Below the pieces are notes generated by a model that was given only the letters and a program-made list of their open reading frames with translations, was not told where the DNA came from and did no database searches. Below are positions 1-6,189 of a stretch of DNA of 7,983 nt, in pieces. Both the position numbers and the translations under genes were made by a program. Numbering within the stretch: the stretch's first letter is position 1; each line of letters begins with the position of its first letter. Origin of the DNA: Bacteroidales bacterium (GTDB taxonomy: Bacteria; Bacteroidota; Bacteroidia; Bacteroidales; SMBSF77); contig JAIOTT010000275.1 in NCBI GenBank assembly GCA_021106655.1, forward strand, positions 1-7,983, given 5' to 3'.

Positions 1-115
1 TAAAGAACATACAAGAAAATCAATGAATGCATACTACAAAAGTTTAGAAAAAAAACTATTAAGGCTTAAATCACAACTAAATGAGGATGTGATACTTCAA
101 GCACAAGTTATATAA
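1..115 (+). CDS. C-terminal end of an unidentified protein (5' truncated)
   Basis: An open frame enters from the left edge with codons in phase from base 2. It runs 37 codons to a TAA at 113-115. The visible tail is lysine-rich and probably helical (it contains Y-Y-K-S-L-E-K-K-L-L-R-L-K), ending in Q-A-Q-V-I. I do not recognise the family, and the tail has no diagnostic motif. It is read as coding because the other two forward frames are interrupted by stops and the stretch ends just before clearly non-coding AT-rich sequence. It could equally be a chance open frame. The 266 bases between it and HU, with a strong promoter, suggest it is a separate transcription unit. Confidence 0.4.
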   Translation, partial: KEHTRKSMNAYYKSLEKKLLRLKSQLNEDVILQAQVI

Positions 116-163
116 TAGAGCAATTAGGGCAATTAGACATTTAAACTACAAATGGGTTACCAA

Positions 164-218
164 AATTGAGTAATCGAATAATCTACAATCGATTGCTCGA
201 ATGTTCGATTATTCAATT
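164..218. repeat. Long imperfect hairpin in the intergenic region upstream of HU
   Basis: Bases 164-180 pair with 202-218. This gives 17 positions, all Watson-Crick except two G-T wobbles (170/212 and 179/203), around a 21-base loop that itself contains the palindrome AATCGATT (187-194). A second small perfect hairpin follows directly: TTGATTT (220-226) with AAATCAA (231-237). The arms are AT-rich and there is no clean T-run, so this is a weak candidate terminator for the upstream gene. It could also be an intergenic repeat of a mobile or dispersed type. The rest of 116-300 shows nothing else except a short direct repeat GCAATTAG at 120-127 and 129-136. Confidence 0.5.
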
Positions 219-301
219 ATTGATTTATAAAAATCAAATACGATGAGTATACAATAAATTGAGGTACTAAGGATCAAATAAATAAATAAAAAATAAAATA
301 A

Positions 302-333
302 TTGTATCTTAATAAAAAAAAATTCTATATTTG
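302..333 (+). promoter_or_regulatory. Bacteroidota-type promoter for HU
   Basis: TATATTTG at 326-333 matches the Bacteroidota -7 consensus TAnnTTTG exactly. A TTG at 302-304 sits 21 bases upstream, matching the -33 element. Transcription would start around base 340, leaving a leader of about 40 bases before the HU ATG. The leader lacks a Shine-Dalgarno sequence, as is usual in this phylum. Confidence 0.7.
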
Positions 334-381
334 CAGCCCGAATGATATATAATTTATTAACACCTTAAAAAAGAATAAGAT

Positions 382-666
382 ATGACAAAAGCGGAAATTG
401 TAGCAGAAATTGCTAATAAAACTGGTATTGAAAAAGTGGCTGTACAAGCCTCAGTTGAAGCATTTATGGAATCTGTAAAGAACTCAATGATTAATGGTGA
501 GAATGTTTATTTAAGGGGTTTTGGTAGTTTTACTATTAAAAAAAGAGCAAAAAAGACTGGGAGAAATATTTCAAAAAATACAACCATAATTATTCCAGCT
601 CACAATATTCCTTCTTTTAAACCGGCTAAGACCTTTGTGAACGAAGTAAAGAATAACGTAAAATAA
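382..666 (+). CDS. HU-family DNA-binding protein
   Basis: A 94-residue protein of the HU/IHF family, the usual length. It is a small basic nucleoid protein that binds and bends DNA as a dimer. Visible features are the N-terminal helices (M-T-K-A-E-I-V-A-E-I-A), the dimer-core turn R-G-F-G-S-F (45-50), the DNA-binding beta-arm starting at G-R-N (60-62), and the C-terminal signature I-P-A-H-N-I-P-S-F-K-P-A-K (71-83). At the arm tip, the proline that follows R-N in E. coli HU (Pro63, which intercalates between base pairs) is isoleucine here (R-N-I-S-K-N). As far as I recall this is normal for Bacteroidota HU. The ATG is the natural start, with an A-rich leader and the promoter at 302-333. The gene for a tiny basic peptide follows after 22 bases, probably on the same transcript. 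Confidence 0.95.
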   Translation: MTKAEIVAEIANKTGIEKVAVQASVEAFMESVKNSMINGENVYLRGFGSFTIKKRAKKTGRNISKNTTIIIPAHNIPSFKPAKTFVNEVKNNVK

Positions 667-688
667 AAAAGATTTAATTGACCAAGTT

Positions 689-778
689 ATGCCTAGCGGT
701 AAGAAAAGAAAAAGACATAAGATGTCAACTCATAAGCGTAAAAAGCGCTTGAGAAAAAACAGACATAAGAAGAAATAA
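689..778 (+). CDS. 29-residue basic peptide, AURKAIP1/COX24 (mS38-like) ribosome-associated family
   Basis: ATG 689-691 to TAA 776-778 encodes 29 residues, starting M-P-S-G-K-K-R-K-R-H and ending R-K-N-R-H-K-K-K. More than half of them are Lys or Arg, with four His. The M-P-S-G-K-K-R-K-R-H-K-M start and the T-H-K-R-K-K-R-L-R-K core match the short Bacteroidota proteins annotated as AURKAIP1/COX24 domain-containing. These are related to the mitochondrial small-subunit protein mS38. A ribosomal location is therefore expected by family, not shown here. It lies 22 bases after HU with no promoter between, so co-transcription is likely, and the strong hairpin at 805-845 follows 26 bases later. At this length it is easily missed by gene callers, but the strict match to the family pattern makes it real. 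Confidence 0.88.
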   Translation: MPSGKKRKRHKMSTHKRKKRLRKNRHKKK

Positions 779-804
779 AATGAATGTGATTCATTGTTTA
801 TGAT

Positions 805-856
805 ATGATTTATTTGCATAATAATGGATTATGCAAATAAATCATTTTGCTTTATG
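805..856 (+). terminator. Perfect 18-bp hairpin with T-rich tail
   Basis: Bases 805-822 (ATGATTTATTTGCATAAT) are perfectly complementary to 828-845, with a 5-base loop AATGG. The sequence after the stem, TTTGCTTTAT, is T-rich. This is the strongest secondary structure in the window and fits an intrinsic terminator closing the HU/small-peptide unit. It is 94 bases upstream of the RNase gene start, so a role in that gene's leader cannot be excluded. Confidence 0.75.
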
Positions 857-881
857 ATTTTAGCGAATAGCCCATCAGATT

Positions 882-918
882 TTTGATTTCACGGGACCAT
901 GACTGGTAATTACATTTA
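882..918 (+). promoter_or_regulatory. Weak candidate promoter for the RNase G/hflX unit
   Basis: TACATTTA (911-918) matches 7 of 8 positions of a TAnnTTTG-type -7 box. A TTTG lies at 882-885, but the spacing of 25 bases is longer than the usual 19-21. A promoter is needed somewhere here if the hairpin at 805-845 terminates. This is the best candidate I can see, and it is not secure. Confidence 0.3.
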
Positions 919-939
919 TATGTAAAATATACCTTCATT

Positions 940-2490
940 TTGACAAAAGAATTAATTATAGATTCGAATTCTACCGAAGTCAATATTGCCCTTCTTGAAG
1001 ATAAGTTTTTGGTTGAATTGCACAAGGAAAAGCACAACCAGAATTTTGCAGTAGGAGATGTTTATTTGGGTAAAGTAAAAAAAGTAATGCCCGGACTCAA
1101 TGCTGCCTTTGTTAGTGTTGGTTACGAAAAGGATGCTTTTTTGCATTACCTTGACCTCGGTCCACAGATAAATTCCCTGAATAAATTAACCAAACTCGCC
1201 ATTGCAGGTAAGTCAAGTCAAATTGACTTTGATAAATTTGTGCTTGCAAAAGATATTGAGAAAACAGGGAAAATCTCCAATGTTCTTAGCTCTAACCAGT
1301 CTATTCTGGTTCAGATAGCCAAAGAACCAATTTCTACTAAGGGACCACGGGTATCCTCTGAAATATCTTTTGCAGGCAGATATCTTGTTCTGGTTCCATT
1401 TTCCAACAGGATATCACTTTCTCAGAAGATCAAGGATCCTGAAGAAAGAAAGCGACTCAAAAGACTGATAAGTAGCATAAAACCCAATAATCTTGGCGTT
1501 ATAATCAGAACTGTTGCTGAAAATAAATTAGTAGCTCAACTGGATGCTGACTTAAAAGATCTGGTGCAGAAATGGGAGACCTCCATAAGAAAACTAAATG
1601 CCGTAAAACCACCGAGTAAAATAATTAGCGAGCTTGACCGGACGTCAGCAATATTGAGGGATCTGCTCAACGAATCATTTAATAGTATTTATATTAATGA
1701 CACGGTATTATTTGAGGATACAAAGAACTATATCAAACAAATCGCTCCTGATAAAGTCGGGATTGTAAAACTTTATAAGGGTAAACTTCCTATTTTTGAA
1801 CATTATGGGGTTGACAAACAAATTAAAAGTTCTTTTGGGAAATCTGTTACAATTAAGAGCGGAATATACCTGATTATAGAACATACTGAAGCTCTTCATG
1901 TTATTGATATTAATAGCGGACATCGTACAAACAAAGAAAACAATCAGGAAACCAATGCTGTAGAGGTGAATATAGAAGCTGCCAGGGAAGTGGCACGACA
2001 ATTAAGACTTAGAGATATGGGTGGGATCATTGTTGTTGATTTTATCGATATGAATGAAGCCGTTAACAGACGGAAATTATTCCAGACCTTAAAGGATGAA
2101 ATGCGCAATGACCGTACAAAGCATACCATTCTTCCTCCAAGTAAATTCGGCCTTGTACAAATAACCAGGCAAAGAGTTCGTCCTGAAATGGATATTTCAA
2201 TACTTGAGAAATGCCCATGCTGTGAAGGTAGTGGAGAAGTAAAACCAAGTATTATCCTTATCGATGAAATAGAAAATAATTTAAGATATCTTATCAATGA
2301 ACAAAATGAAGACTATCTAAAAGTTAATGTTCATCCTTATATGTTTGCTTACCTCACAAAAGGATTATTTTCAATAAGAGCAAAATGGCGTCTTAAGTAT
2401 AAAAAACCAATCAAGATTTTCCCGAGTTCATCATATCAGCTACTTGAATACCACTTCTACAACAAAAATAATGATGAAATAATTATCTGA
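940..2490 (+). CDS. rng: Ribonuclease E/G family protein (RNase G type)
   Basis: A 516-residue endoribonuclease of the RNase E/G family, which processes rRNA precursors and decays mRNA in the cytoplasm. The S1 RNA-binding domain is at about 38-110 (G-D-V-Y-L-G-K-V then P-G-L-N-A-A-F-V-S-V-G). The DNase I-like catalytic part has the two metal-binding aspartates: D323 in V-I-D-I-N-S-G and D367 in V-V-D-F-I-D-M. The zinc-link cysteines follow at C425/C428 (C-P-C-C-E-G-S-G). Its length is close to E. coli RNase G (489) and it lacks the long degradosome scaffold tail of RNase E, hence the symbol. The start is TTG at 940. The upstream in-frame codon is ATT, and no ATG gives the conserved N-terminus (E-L-I-I-D...V-N-I-A-L-L-E-D). 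No Shine-Dalgarno is visible. Its stop overlaps the hflX start by one base. Confidence 0.93.
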   Translation: MTKELIIDSNSTEVNIALLEDKFLVELHKEKHNQNFAVGDVYLGKVKKVMPGLNAAFVSVGYEKDAFLHYLDLGPQINSLNKLTKLAIAGKSSQIDFDKFVLAKDIEKTGKISNVLSSNQSILVQIAKEPISTKGPRVSSEISFAGRYLVLVPFSNRISLSQKIKDPEERKRLKRLISSIKPNNLGVIIRTVAENKLVAQLDADLKDLVQKWETSIRKLNAVKPPSKIISELDRTSAILRDLLNESFNSIYINDTVLFEDTKNYIKQIAPDKVGIVKLYKGKLPIFEHYGVDKQIKSSFGKSVTIKSGIYLIIEHTEALHVIDINSGHRTNKENNQETNAVEVNIEAAREVARQLRLRDMGGIIVVDFIDMNEAVNRRKLFQTLKDEMRNDRTKHTILPPSKFGLVQITRQRVRPEMDISILEKCPCCEGSGEVKPSIILIDEIENNLRYLINEQNEDYLKVNVHPYMFAYLTKGLFSIRAKWRLKYKKPIKIFPSSSYQLLEYHFYNKNNDEIII

Positions 2491-3695
2491 TGTCTATGCA
2501 GATGTCTCAAGGTATAAATACTGAAATTAAGCCGGAAACAGCGATACTGATTGGTTTGATAACAACAAAACAAGATAATCAAAATGTTGATGAATATCTT
2601 GATGAGCTTGCATTTTTATTAAAGACTGCCGGAGCAATTCCCAGGCAGCGTTTCATACAGAAATTAAGATATGCTCACCCAAAAACCTTTGTAGGAAAGG
2701 GTAAGCTTGAGGAAATCAGGGAATATGTTAAAGCAGAAAATATTGATATTGCAGTATTTGATGATGAGTTATCTCCTGCTCAGTTAAGAAATATTGAAAA
2801 AATCCTGGAATGTAAAATACTGGACAGAAATAATCTTATACTAGATATCTTTGCTACCAGGGCCAGAACAGCTCATGCAAAAACACAGGTTGAACTTGCT
2901 CAGTATGAATATTTATTACCACGCCTGACTAACCTCTGGACTCACCTTTCTAAACAAAAAGGTGGAATTGGTATGAAAGGCCCCGGTGAAACTGAAATCG
3001 AGACTGACAGACGTATAATAAGGGATAAAATTACATTATTAAAGAAAAAACTTATCCTGGTCGATAAGCAGAAATCCAGTCAGAGAAAAAACAGAGGAAG
3101 ATTAGTCAGGGTTGCACTTGTTGGTTATACCAATGTTGGGAAATCAACTTTGATGAACCTGTTGAGTAAATCAGATATATTTGCGGAAAATAAATTATTT
3201 GCCACTCTTGATACGACCGTCAGAAAGCTGGTTCTTGATAATTTACCACTCTTAATATCAGATACTGTAGGTTTTATCAGAAAGCTGCCTCATGGAATTA
3301 TTGAATCCTTTAAATCTACCCTTGACGAAGTCAGGGAGGCTGATATCCTGATTCATGTTGTTGATATTTCTCATCCGGAATTTGAAGAGCAGATCAATGT
3401 TGTTCAGCAAACTTTATCAGATATTAATGCTTCTGATAAGAGAACTATTTTTGTTTTTAATAAAATTGACGCTTATACATTTATTGAAAAAGAGGCTGAT
3501 GATCTTAGCCCGGCTACTAAGGATAACTTTAGTCTGGAAGACTTAAAAAACACCTGGATGGCAAAAGATAATACTCCTTCAATTTTTATTTCAGCCTTAA
3601 AAAAACAAAACCTGAGTGAATTAAAAGATATACTTTATCAAGAGGTTAAAGAAATCCACAGGAAAAGATTTCCCTATGAGAAATTTCTTTATTAG
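2490..3695 (+). CDS. hflX: GTPase HflX
   Basis: A 401-residue ribosome-associated GTPase; family members bind the 50S subunit and help split or rescue stalled ribosomes. The N-terminal HflX domain runs to about residue 150 (K-T-F-V-G-K-G-K at 65-72, F-D-D-E-L-S-P-A-Q at 90-98, and the L-D-R...R-A-R-T-A-H-A-K-T-Q-V-E-L-A-Q block). The glycine-rich G-M-K-G-P-G-E-T-E linker is at 161-169. The G domain has P-loop G-Y-T-N-V-G-K-S (212-219), switch F-A-T-L-D-T-T (237-243), D-T-V-G (258-261), N-K-I-D (324-327) and S-A-L (368-370). It ends with R-F-P-Y-E-K-F-L-Y, typical of the phylum. The first ATG forms TGATG with the RNase stop, implying translational coupling; M3 and M5 are also possible starts. 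All GTPase motifs are intact. Confidence 0.95.
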   Translation: MSMQMSQGINTEIKPETAILIGLITTKQDNQNVDEYLDELAFLLKTAGAIPRQRFIQKLRYAHPKTFVGKGKLEEIREYVKAENIDIAVFDDELSPAQLRNIEKILECKILDRNNLILDIFATRARTAHAKTQVELAQYEYLLPRLTNLWTHLSKQKGGIGMKGPGETEIETDRRIIRDKITLLKKKLILVDKQKSSQRKNRGRLVRVALVGYTNVGKSTLMNLLSKSDIFAENKLFATLDTTVRKLVLDNLPLLISDTVGFIRKLPHGIIESFKSTLDEVREADILIHVVDISHPEFEEQINVVQQTLSDINASDKRTIFVFNKIDAYTFIEKEADDLSPATKDNFSLEDLKNTWMAKDNTPSIFISALKKQNLSELKDILYQEVKEIHRKRFPYEKFLY

Positions 3696-3714
3696 AACTT
3701 ATTTAATTATGTAA

Positions 3715-3745
3715 TTATTAAGTGTTTTAATAAGTATTTTTACCT
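3715..3745 (+). terminator. Weak AT-only terminator candidate after hflX
   Basis: TTATTAA (3715-3721) pairs with TTAATAA (3727-3733) across a 5-base loop GTGTT, and a T-rich tail follows (GTATTTTTACCTTTT). The stem contains no G-C pair, so it would be weak on its own. An outer ACTTATT/AATAAGT pairing (3697-3703 with 3729-3735) competes with it. Its position just after the hflX stop fits the end of that unit. Confidence 0.35.
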
Positions 3746-3788
3746 TTTAAGCTGAATAATTCATAAATTGTAATAATATTATAGTTTT

Positions 3789-3838
3789 CTTTGTGTTCCT
3801 TCGTGGTAAAAAAAGATTAACCACAAAGTACAACAAAG
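3789..3838. repeat. Imperfect palindrome of the dispersed CTTTGTG...CACAAAG type
   Basis: The left arm 3789-3807 (CTTTGTGTTCCTTCGTGGT) and right arm 3820-3838 are complementary at 15 of 19 positions, around an A-rich 12-base spacer (3808-3819). The outer six and inner five bases pair perfectly. The sequence resembles a palindromic intergenic repeat (CTTTGTGTTCCTTTGTGGT and its complement) that I know from many bacterial genomes, here with mismatches. It sits 28 bases before the lnt start. It could act as a hairpin in the lnt leader or as a bidirectional terminator, or be a neutral repeat copy. Confidence 0.6.
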
Positions 3839-3865
3839 CTTATGAATTAATCAGGCTAAGTATTT

Positions 3866-5485
3866 ATGAAAAAGTATCAACTTTTATTGTTGTCATTATT
3901 ATCAGGGCTATTGCTTAGCATTGCCTGGCCTGCCAATGGCTTCCCCGGATTTTTATTTATTGCACTTATACCTTTATTATATATGGAGGATAAGTTTCCT
4001 TGTGGAGGAAAAAGATCTTGTCGCTTCTATGGATTAGTTTATTCTTTCCCTGCATTTTTGATTTGGAACTTATTAACAACCTGGTGGATTTCAAATGCTA
4101 CTTCTATCGGAGCTGTTATGGCTGTCACATTGAATTCTCTTTTTATGGCAATAGTTTTTAATCTTTTTCATCTAACAAAAAAAATACTGTTAAAAAAAAG
4201 AATAGCATATATTGCCCTAATAGTATACTGGACGGCTTTTGAATTTCTCCATCTCGATTGGGATCTCTCATGGTCGTGGTTAAATTTTGGAAATGGATTT
4301 GCCACCTACTATAAATGGATACAATGGTATGAATATACAGGTGCATTTGGAGGTACAGTCTGGGTAATCCTGGTGAATATCTTACTTTACGAAGGTTTAA
4401 ATAACATTATCAGTAAAGCAGGATCAAAAAAACGGATAATACATTTTTCAGTTTTATCTGCTATCGTAATATTCTTGCCGATAATAAGTTCGTTCTTTAT
4501 ATATAATAATTATGAGGAAGAAAAAGATCCTGTTAGTGTTGTAATTGTACAACCAAATATAGATCCCTATAACGAGCTATATTCTCTTCCACCATATGTT
4601 GTAATGAAAAAAACACTTGATCTTGCTGATGAGAAGGTTGATAAGAATACGGATTTTCTTGTTTGTCCGGAATCCGCAATACAGGAGAATGTATGGGAAC
4701 GACAATTAGAGAAATCCCCCAGCCTGAATCGTATAAAATACTATTTACGAGATAATCCTAATCTAAGCATTATAATAGGTGCTTCAACTTTTAAAAAGTT
4801 TCTCAAAGTAGACAAACCTACAGTAACCCGGAGGTTTCATGCAAGGGAAAAATTCTATTATGATGCATATAATACGGCGTTATTTCTGGATACATGCAAT
4901 AATATTCAGCTTTATCATAAATCGAAACTTGTACCCGGAGTTGAAAAAATGCCATTTCCCCAATTATTAAACCCACTTTCAGAACTTGCTTTTGATCTTG
5001 GTGGTACAGTGGGAGGACTCGGTAGAGATAAATTAAGAAAACCTTTTACAAGATGCCGTGATTCTCTGAAAGTTGCTCCTCTTATATGCTATGAATCGAT
5101 TTACGGAGAGTTTTGTGCAAAGTTTGTGCGCAATGGCGCAGAGTTCATTACTATAATTACGAACGATGGCTGGTGGGGAGATACTCCTGGTCATCGACAG
5201 CATCTTACCTTCGCATCTTTGAGGGCTATTGAATTAAGAAGAAGCATTGCAAGGTCAGCAAATACAGGAATATCATGTTTTGTTAATCAGAGAGGGGATA
5301 TTCAGCAAGCTACAAAATACTGGGTTACCGCAGTGATAAAACAGGAGGTTAATATAAATTCAGAATTAACTTTTTATGCAATTTATGGAGATTATATTGG
5401 AAGGATATCTATGTTTGTTGCTGCACTATTGTTGCTGATCTCATTTGTAAGACGAATTGTAAAAGACGATGATGTGCTAATATGA
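3866..5485 (+). CDS. lnt: Apolipoprotein N-acyltransferase
   Basis: A 539-residue inner-membrane enzyme that adds the third acyl chain to the N-terminal cysteine of lipoproteins, the last step of their maturation. The N-terminal 215 residues hold about seven hydrophobic membrane segments (roughly 6-22, 25-40, 55-72, 80-104, 113-130, 155-176, 193-213). A periplasmic nitrilase-like domain spans about 223-495, and a final membrane segment about 512-528. The catalytic triad is visible: E269 (C-P-E-S), K352 (Y-H-K-S-K-L-V-P-G-V-E) and C408 (P-L-I-C-Y-E-S). The W-W-G-D-T-P-G-H-R-Q-H block and the R-A-I-E-L-R-R-S-I-A-R-S-A-N-T-G-I-S signature follow. The usual L-V-P-F-G-E is L-V-P-G-V-E, a lineage variant. 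The start is the first ATG, with no Shine-Dalgarno and no clear promoter in the 170 bases upstream. The last codons and stop lie within an 8-bp tandem repeat. Confidence 0.94.
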   Translation: MKKYQLLLLSLLSGLLLSIAWPANGFPGFLFIALIPLLYMEDKFPCGGKRSCRFYGLVYSFPAFLIWNLLTTWWISNATSIGAVMAVTLNSLFMAIVFNLFHLTKKILLKKRIAYIALIVYWTAFEFLHLDWDLSWSWLNFGNGFATYYKWIQWYEYTGAFGGTVWVILVNILLYEGLNNIISKAGSKKRIIHFSVLSAIVIFLPIISSFFIYNNYEEEKDPVSVVIVQPNIDPYNELYSLPPYVVMKKTLDLADEKVDKNTDFLVCPESAIQENVWERQLEKSPSLNRIKYYLRDNPNLSIIIGASTFKKFLKVDKPTVTRRFHAREKFYYDAYNTALFLDTCNNIQLYHKSKLVPGVEKMPFPQLLNPLSELAFDLGGTVGGLGRDKLRKPFTRCRDSLKVAPLICYESIYGEFCAKFVRNGAEFITIITNDGWWGDTPGHRQHLTFASLRAIELRRSIARSANTGISCFVNQRGDIQQATKYWVTAVIKQEVNINSELTFYAIYGDYIGRISMFVAALLLLISFVRRIVKDDDVLI

Positions 5486-5530
5486 TTAATATGCTAATAT
5501 GCTAATGTGCTAATATGTTAATTATTAATG
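5474..5530 (+). repeat. Short tandem repeat, unit RTGCTAAT, running through the lnt stop
   Basis: About six to seven degenerate copies of an 8-bp unit lie end to end: GTGCTAAT (5474), ATGATTAAT (5482, one base longer), ATGCTAAT (5491), ATGCTAAT (5499), GTGCTAAT (5507), ATGTTAAT (5515), then a decayed TATTAATG. The first copy supplies the last lnt codons (V-L-I) and part of the TGA. Array length may vary between strains by slippage. From 5531 to 5597 I see nothing further. Confidence 0.85.
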
Positions 5531-5601
5531 GTTAACTGATACAATTTACTCAATGAAAAACTGTAGTAGCAGCTTATTATAACATGAATACTCATTATTG
5601 G

Positions 5602-5632
5602 TTGACATGGGGCCATTATTGTAGTACTTTTG
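5602..5632 (+). promoter_or_regulatory. Bacteroidota-type promoter for ssb
   Basis: TACTTTTG (5625-5632) matches TAnnTTTG exactly, and a TTG at 5602-5604 lies 20 bases upstream as the -33 element. Transcription would begin near 5639, giving a leader of about 33 bases that is AT-rich and has no Shine-Dalgarno. It makes ssb independent of lnt transcription. Confidence 0.68.
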
Positions 5633-5672
5633 AAATAAGTTTTTATTAGTATTAATTTTAAAATTTTATTAG

Positions 5673-6089
5673 ATGGCAAACGGCGTAAATAAAGTGATTT
5701 TAATTGGGAATCTTGGAAAAGATCCGGAATCTCAAACATTCGACAGTGGAGTAAAAAAAACATCATTCTCTCTAGCGACAACTGAAGAGTATAAAGACAA
5801 AGAAGGAAATAGAGTCAAGCAGACTGAATGGCATAATATAGTGCTATGGAGGGGATTGGCTGATGTTGCTGAAAAATATCTTAACAAGGGAAACCAAATA
5901 TTTCTTGAAGGTAAGATAAAGACCCGCTCCTGGGAGGATAAAGATGGTAACAAAAGATACACCACTGAAATTGTTGGTGATAATATGACAATGCTTGGAG
6001 GAGGGAGAAAGCAGCAAAATGGAGATAGCCCACAAGAGGCAACGACTGATACTCCGGCAACTGAAGTTGAAGATGATCTACCGTTCTAG
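5673..6089 (+). CDS. ssb: Single-stranded DNA-binding protein
   Basis: A 138-residue SSB that coats single-stranded DNA during replication, repair and recombination and recruits partners through its C-terminal tip. The OB-fold is at about 4-107: it opens N-K-V-I-L-I-G-N-L-G-K-D-P-E, has T-E-W-H-N-I-V-L-W at 51-59, and L-E-G-K-I-K-T-R-S-W at 78-87 with the aromatic residues expected for DNA stacking. A short Gly/Gln/Thr-rich linker (109-132) leads to the acidic tip D-D-L-P-F (134-138), matching the family interaction motif. ATG 5673 gives the standard M-A-N-G-V-N-K start. It has its own promoter upstream. The neighbour gldE, 100 bases downstream, is a frequent partner of ssb in this phylum. 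Confidence 0.96.
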   Translation: MANGVNKVILIGNLGKDPESQTFDSGVKKTSFSLATTEEYKDKEGNRVKQTEWHNIVLWRGLADVAEKYLNKGNQIFLEGKIKTRSWEDKDGNKRYTTEIVGDNMTMLGGGRKQQNGDSPQEATTDTPATEVEDDLPF

Positions 6090-6138
6090 GTTGATGCCTT
6101 TTTATTTTGGTAAATACTAAAGGCTAAATAATATTTAT

Positions 6139-6146
6139 TAATTTTG
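6139..6146 (+). promoter_or_regulatory. Possible -7 box upstream of gldE
   Basis: TAATTTTG at 6139-6146 matches TAnnTTTG exactly, 43 bases before the gldE start. No TTG lies 19-21 bases upstream; the nearest, TTTG at 6106-6109, is 29 bases away. The element is therefore half supported. Read-through from ssb is the alternative. Confidence 0.4.
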
Positions 6147-6189
6147 TATTGATTTGTTTCTCTCTGAAGTGGAATTAAATTAAATAATT

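Noticed and set aside
1944..2297. 117-codon open frame on the minus strand inside the RNase gene
   Set aside because: It lies wholly antisense to a well-conserved gene, its product matches no family and it has no promoter; it is a shadow of the coding frame. The shorter minus-strand frames elsewhere (for example at 6687-6998 and 1708-2001) are the same.
3355..3546. 63-codon + strand frame inside hflX
   Set aside because: It is an out-of-frame reading of the HflX G domain and is composed mainly of Leu, Ile and Lys, as expected from AT-rich sequence.
4925..4955. Lnt active-site change L-V-P-G-V-E instead of L-V-P-F-G-E as a sign of inactivity
   Set aside because: The Glu, Lys and Cys of the catalytic triad are all present, and the G-V-E form is, to my knowledge, usual in Bacteroidota Lnt. 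It is a lineage variant.
5474..5530. CRISPR-like array
   Set aside because: The units are 8 bases, contiguous and lack spacers, so this is a simple tandem repeat. No cas-type gene is present.
6096..6124. Possible terminator between ssb and gldE (GCCTTT paired with AAAGGC)
   Set aside because: The stem is only six pairs with a 17-base loop, and no T-run follows, so I did not call it.
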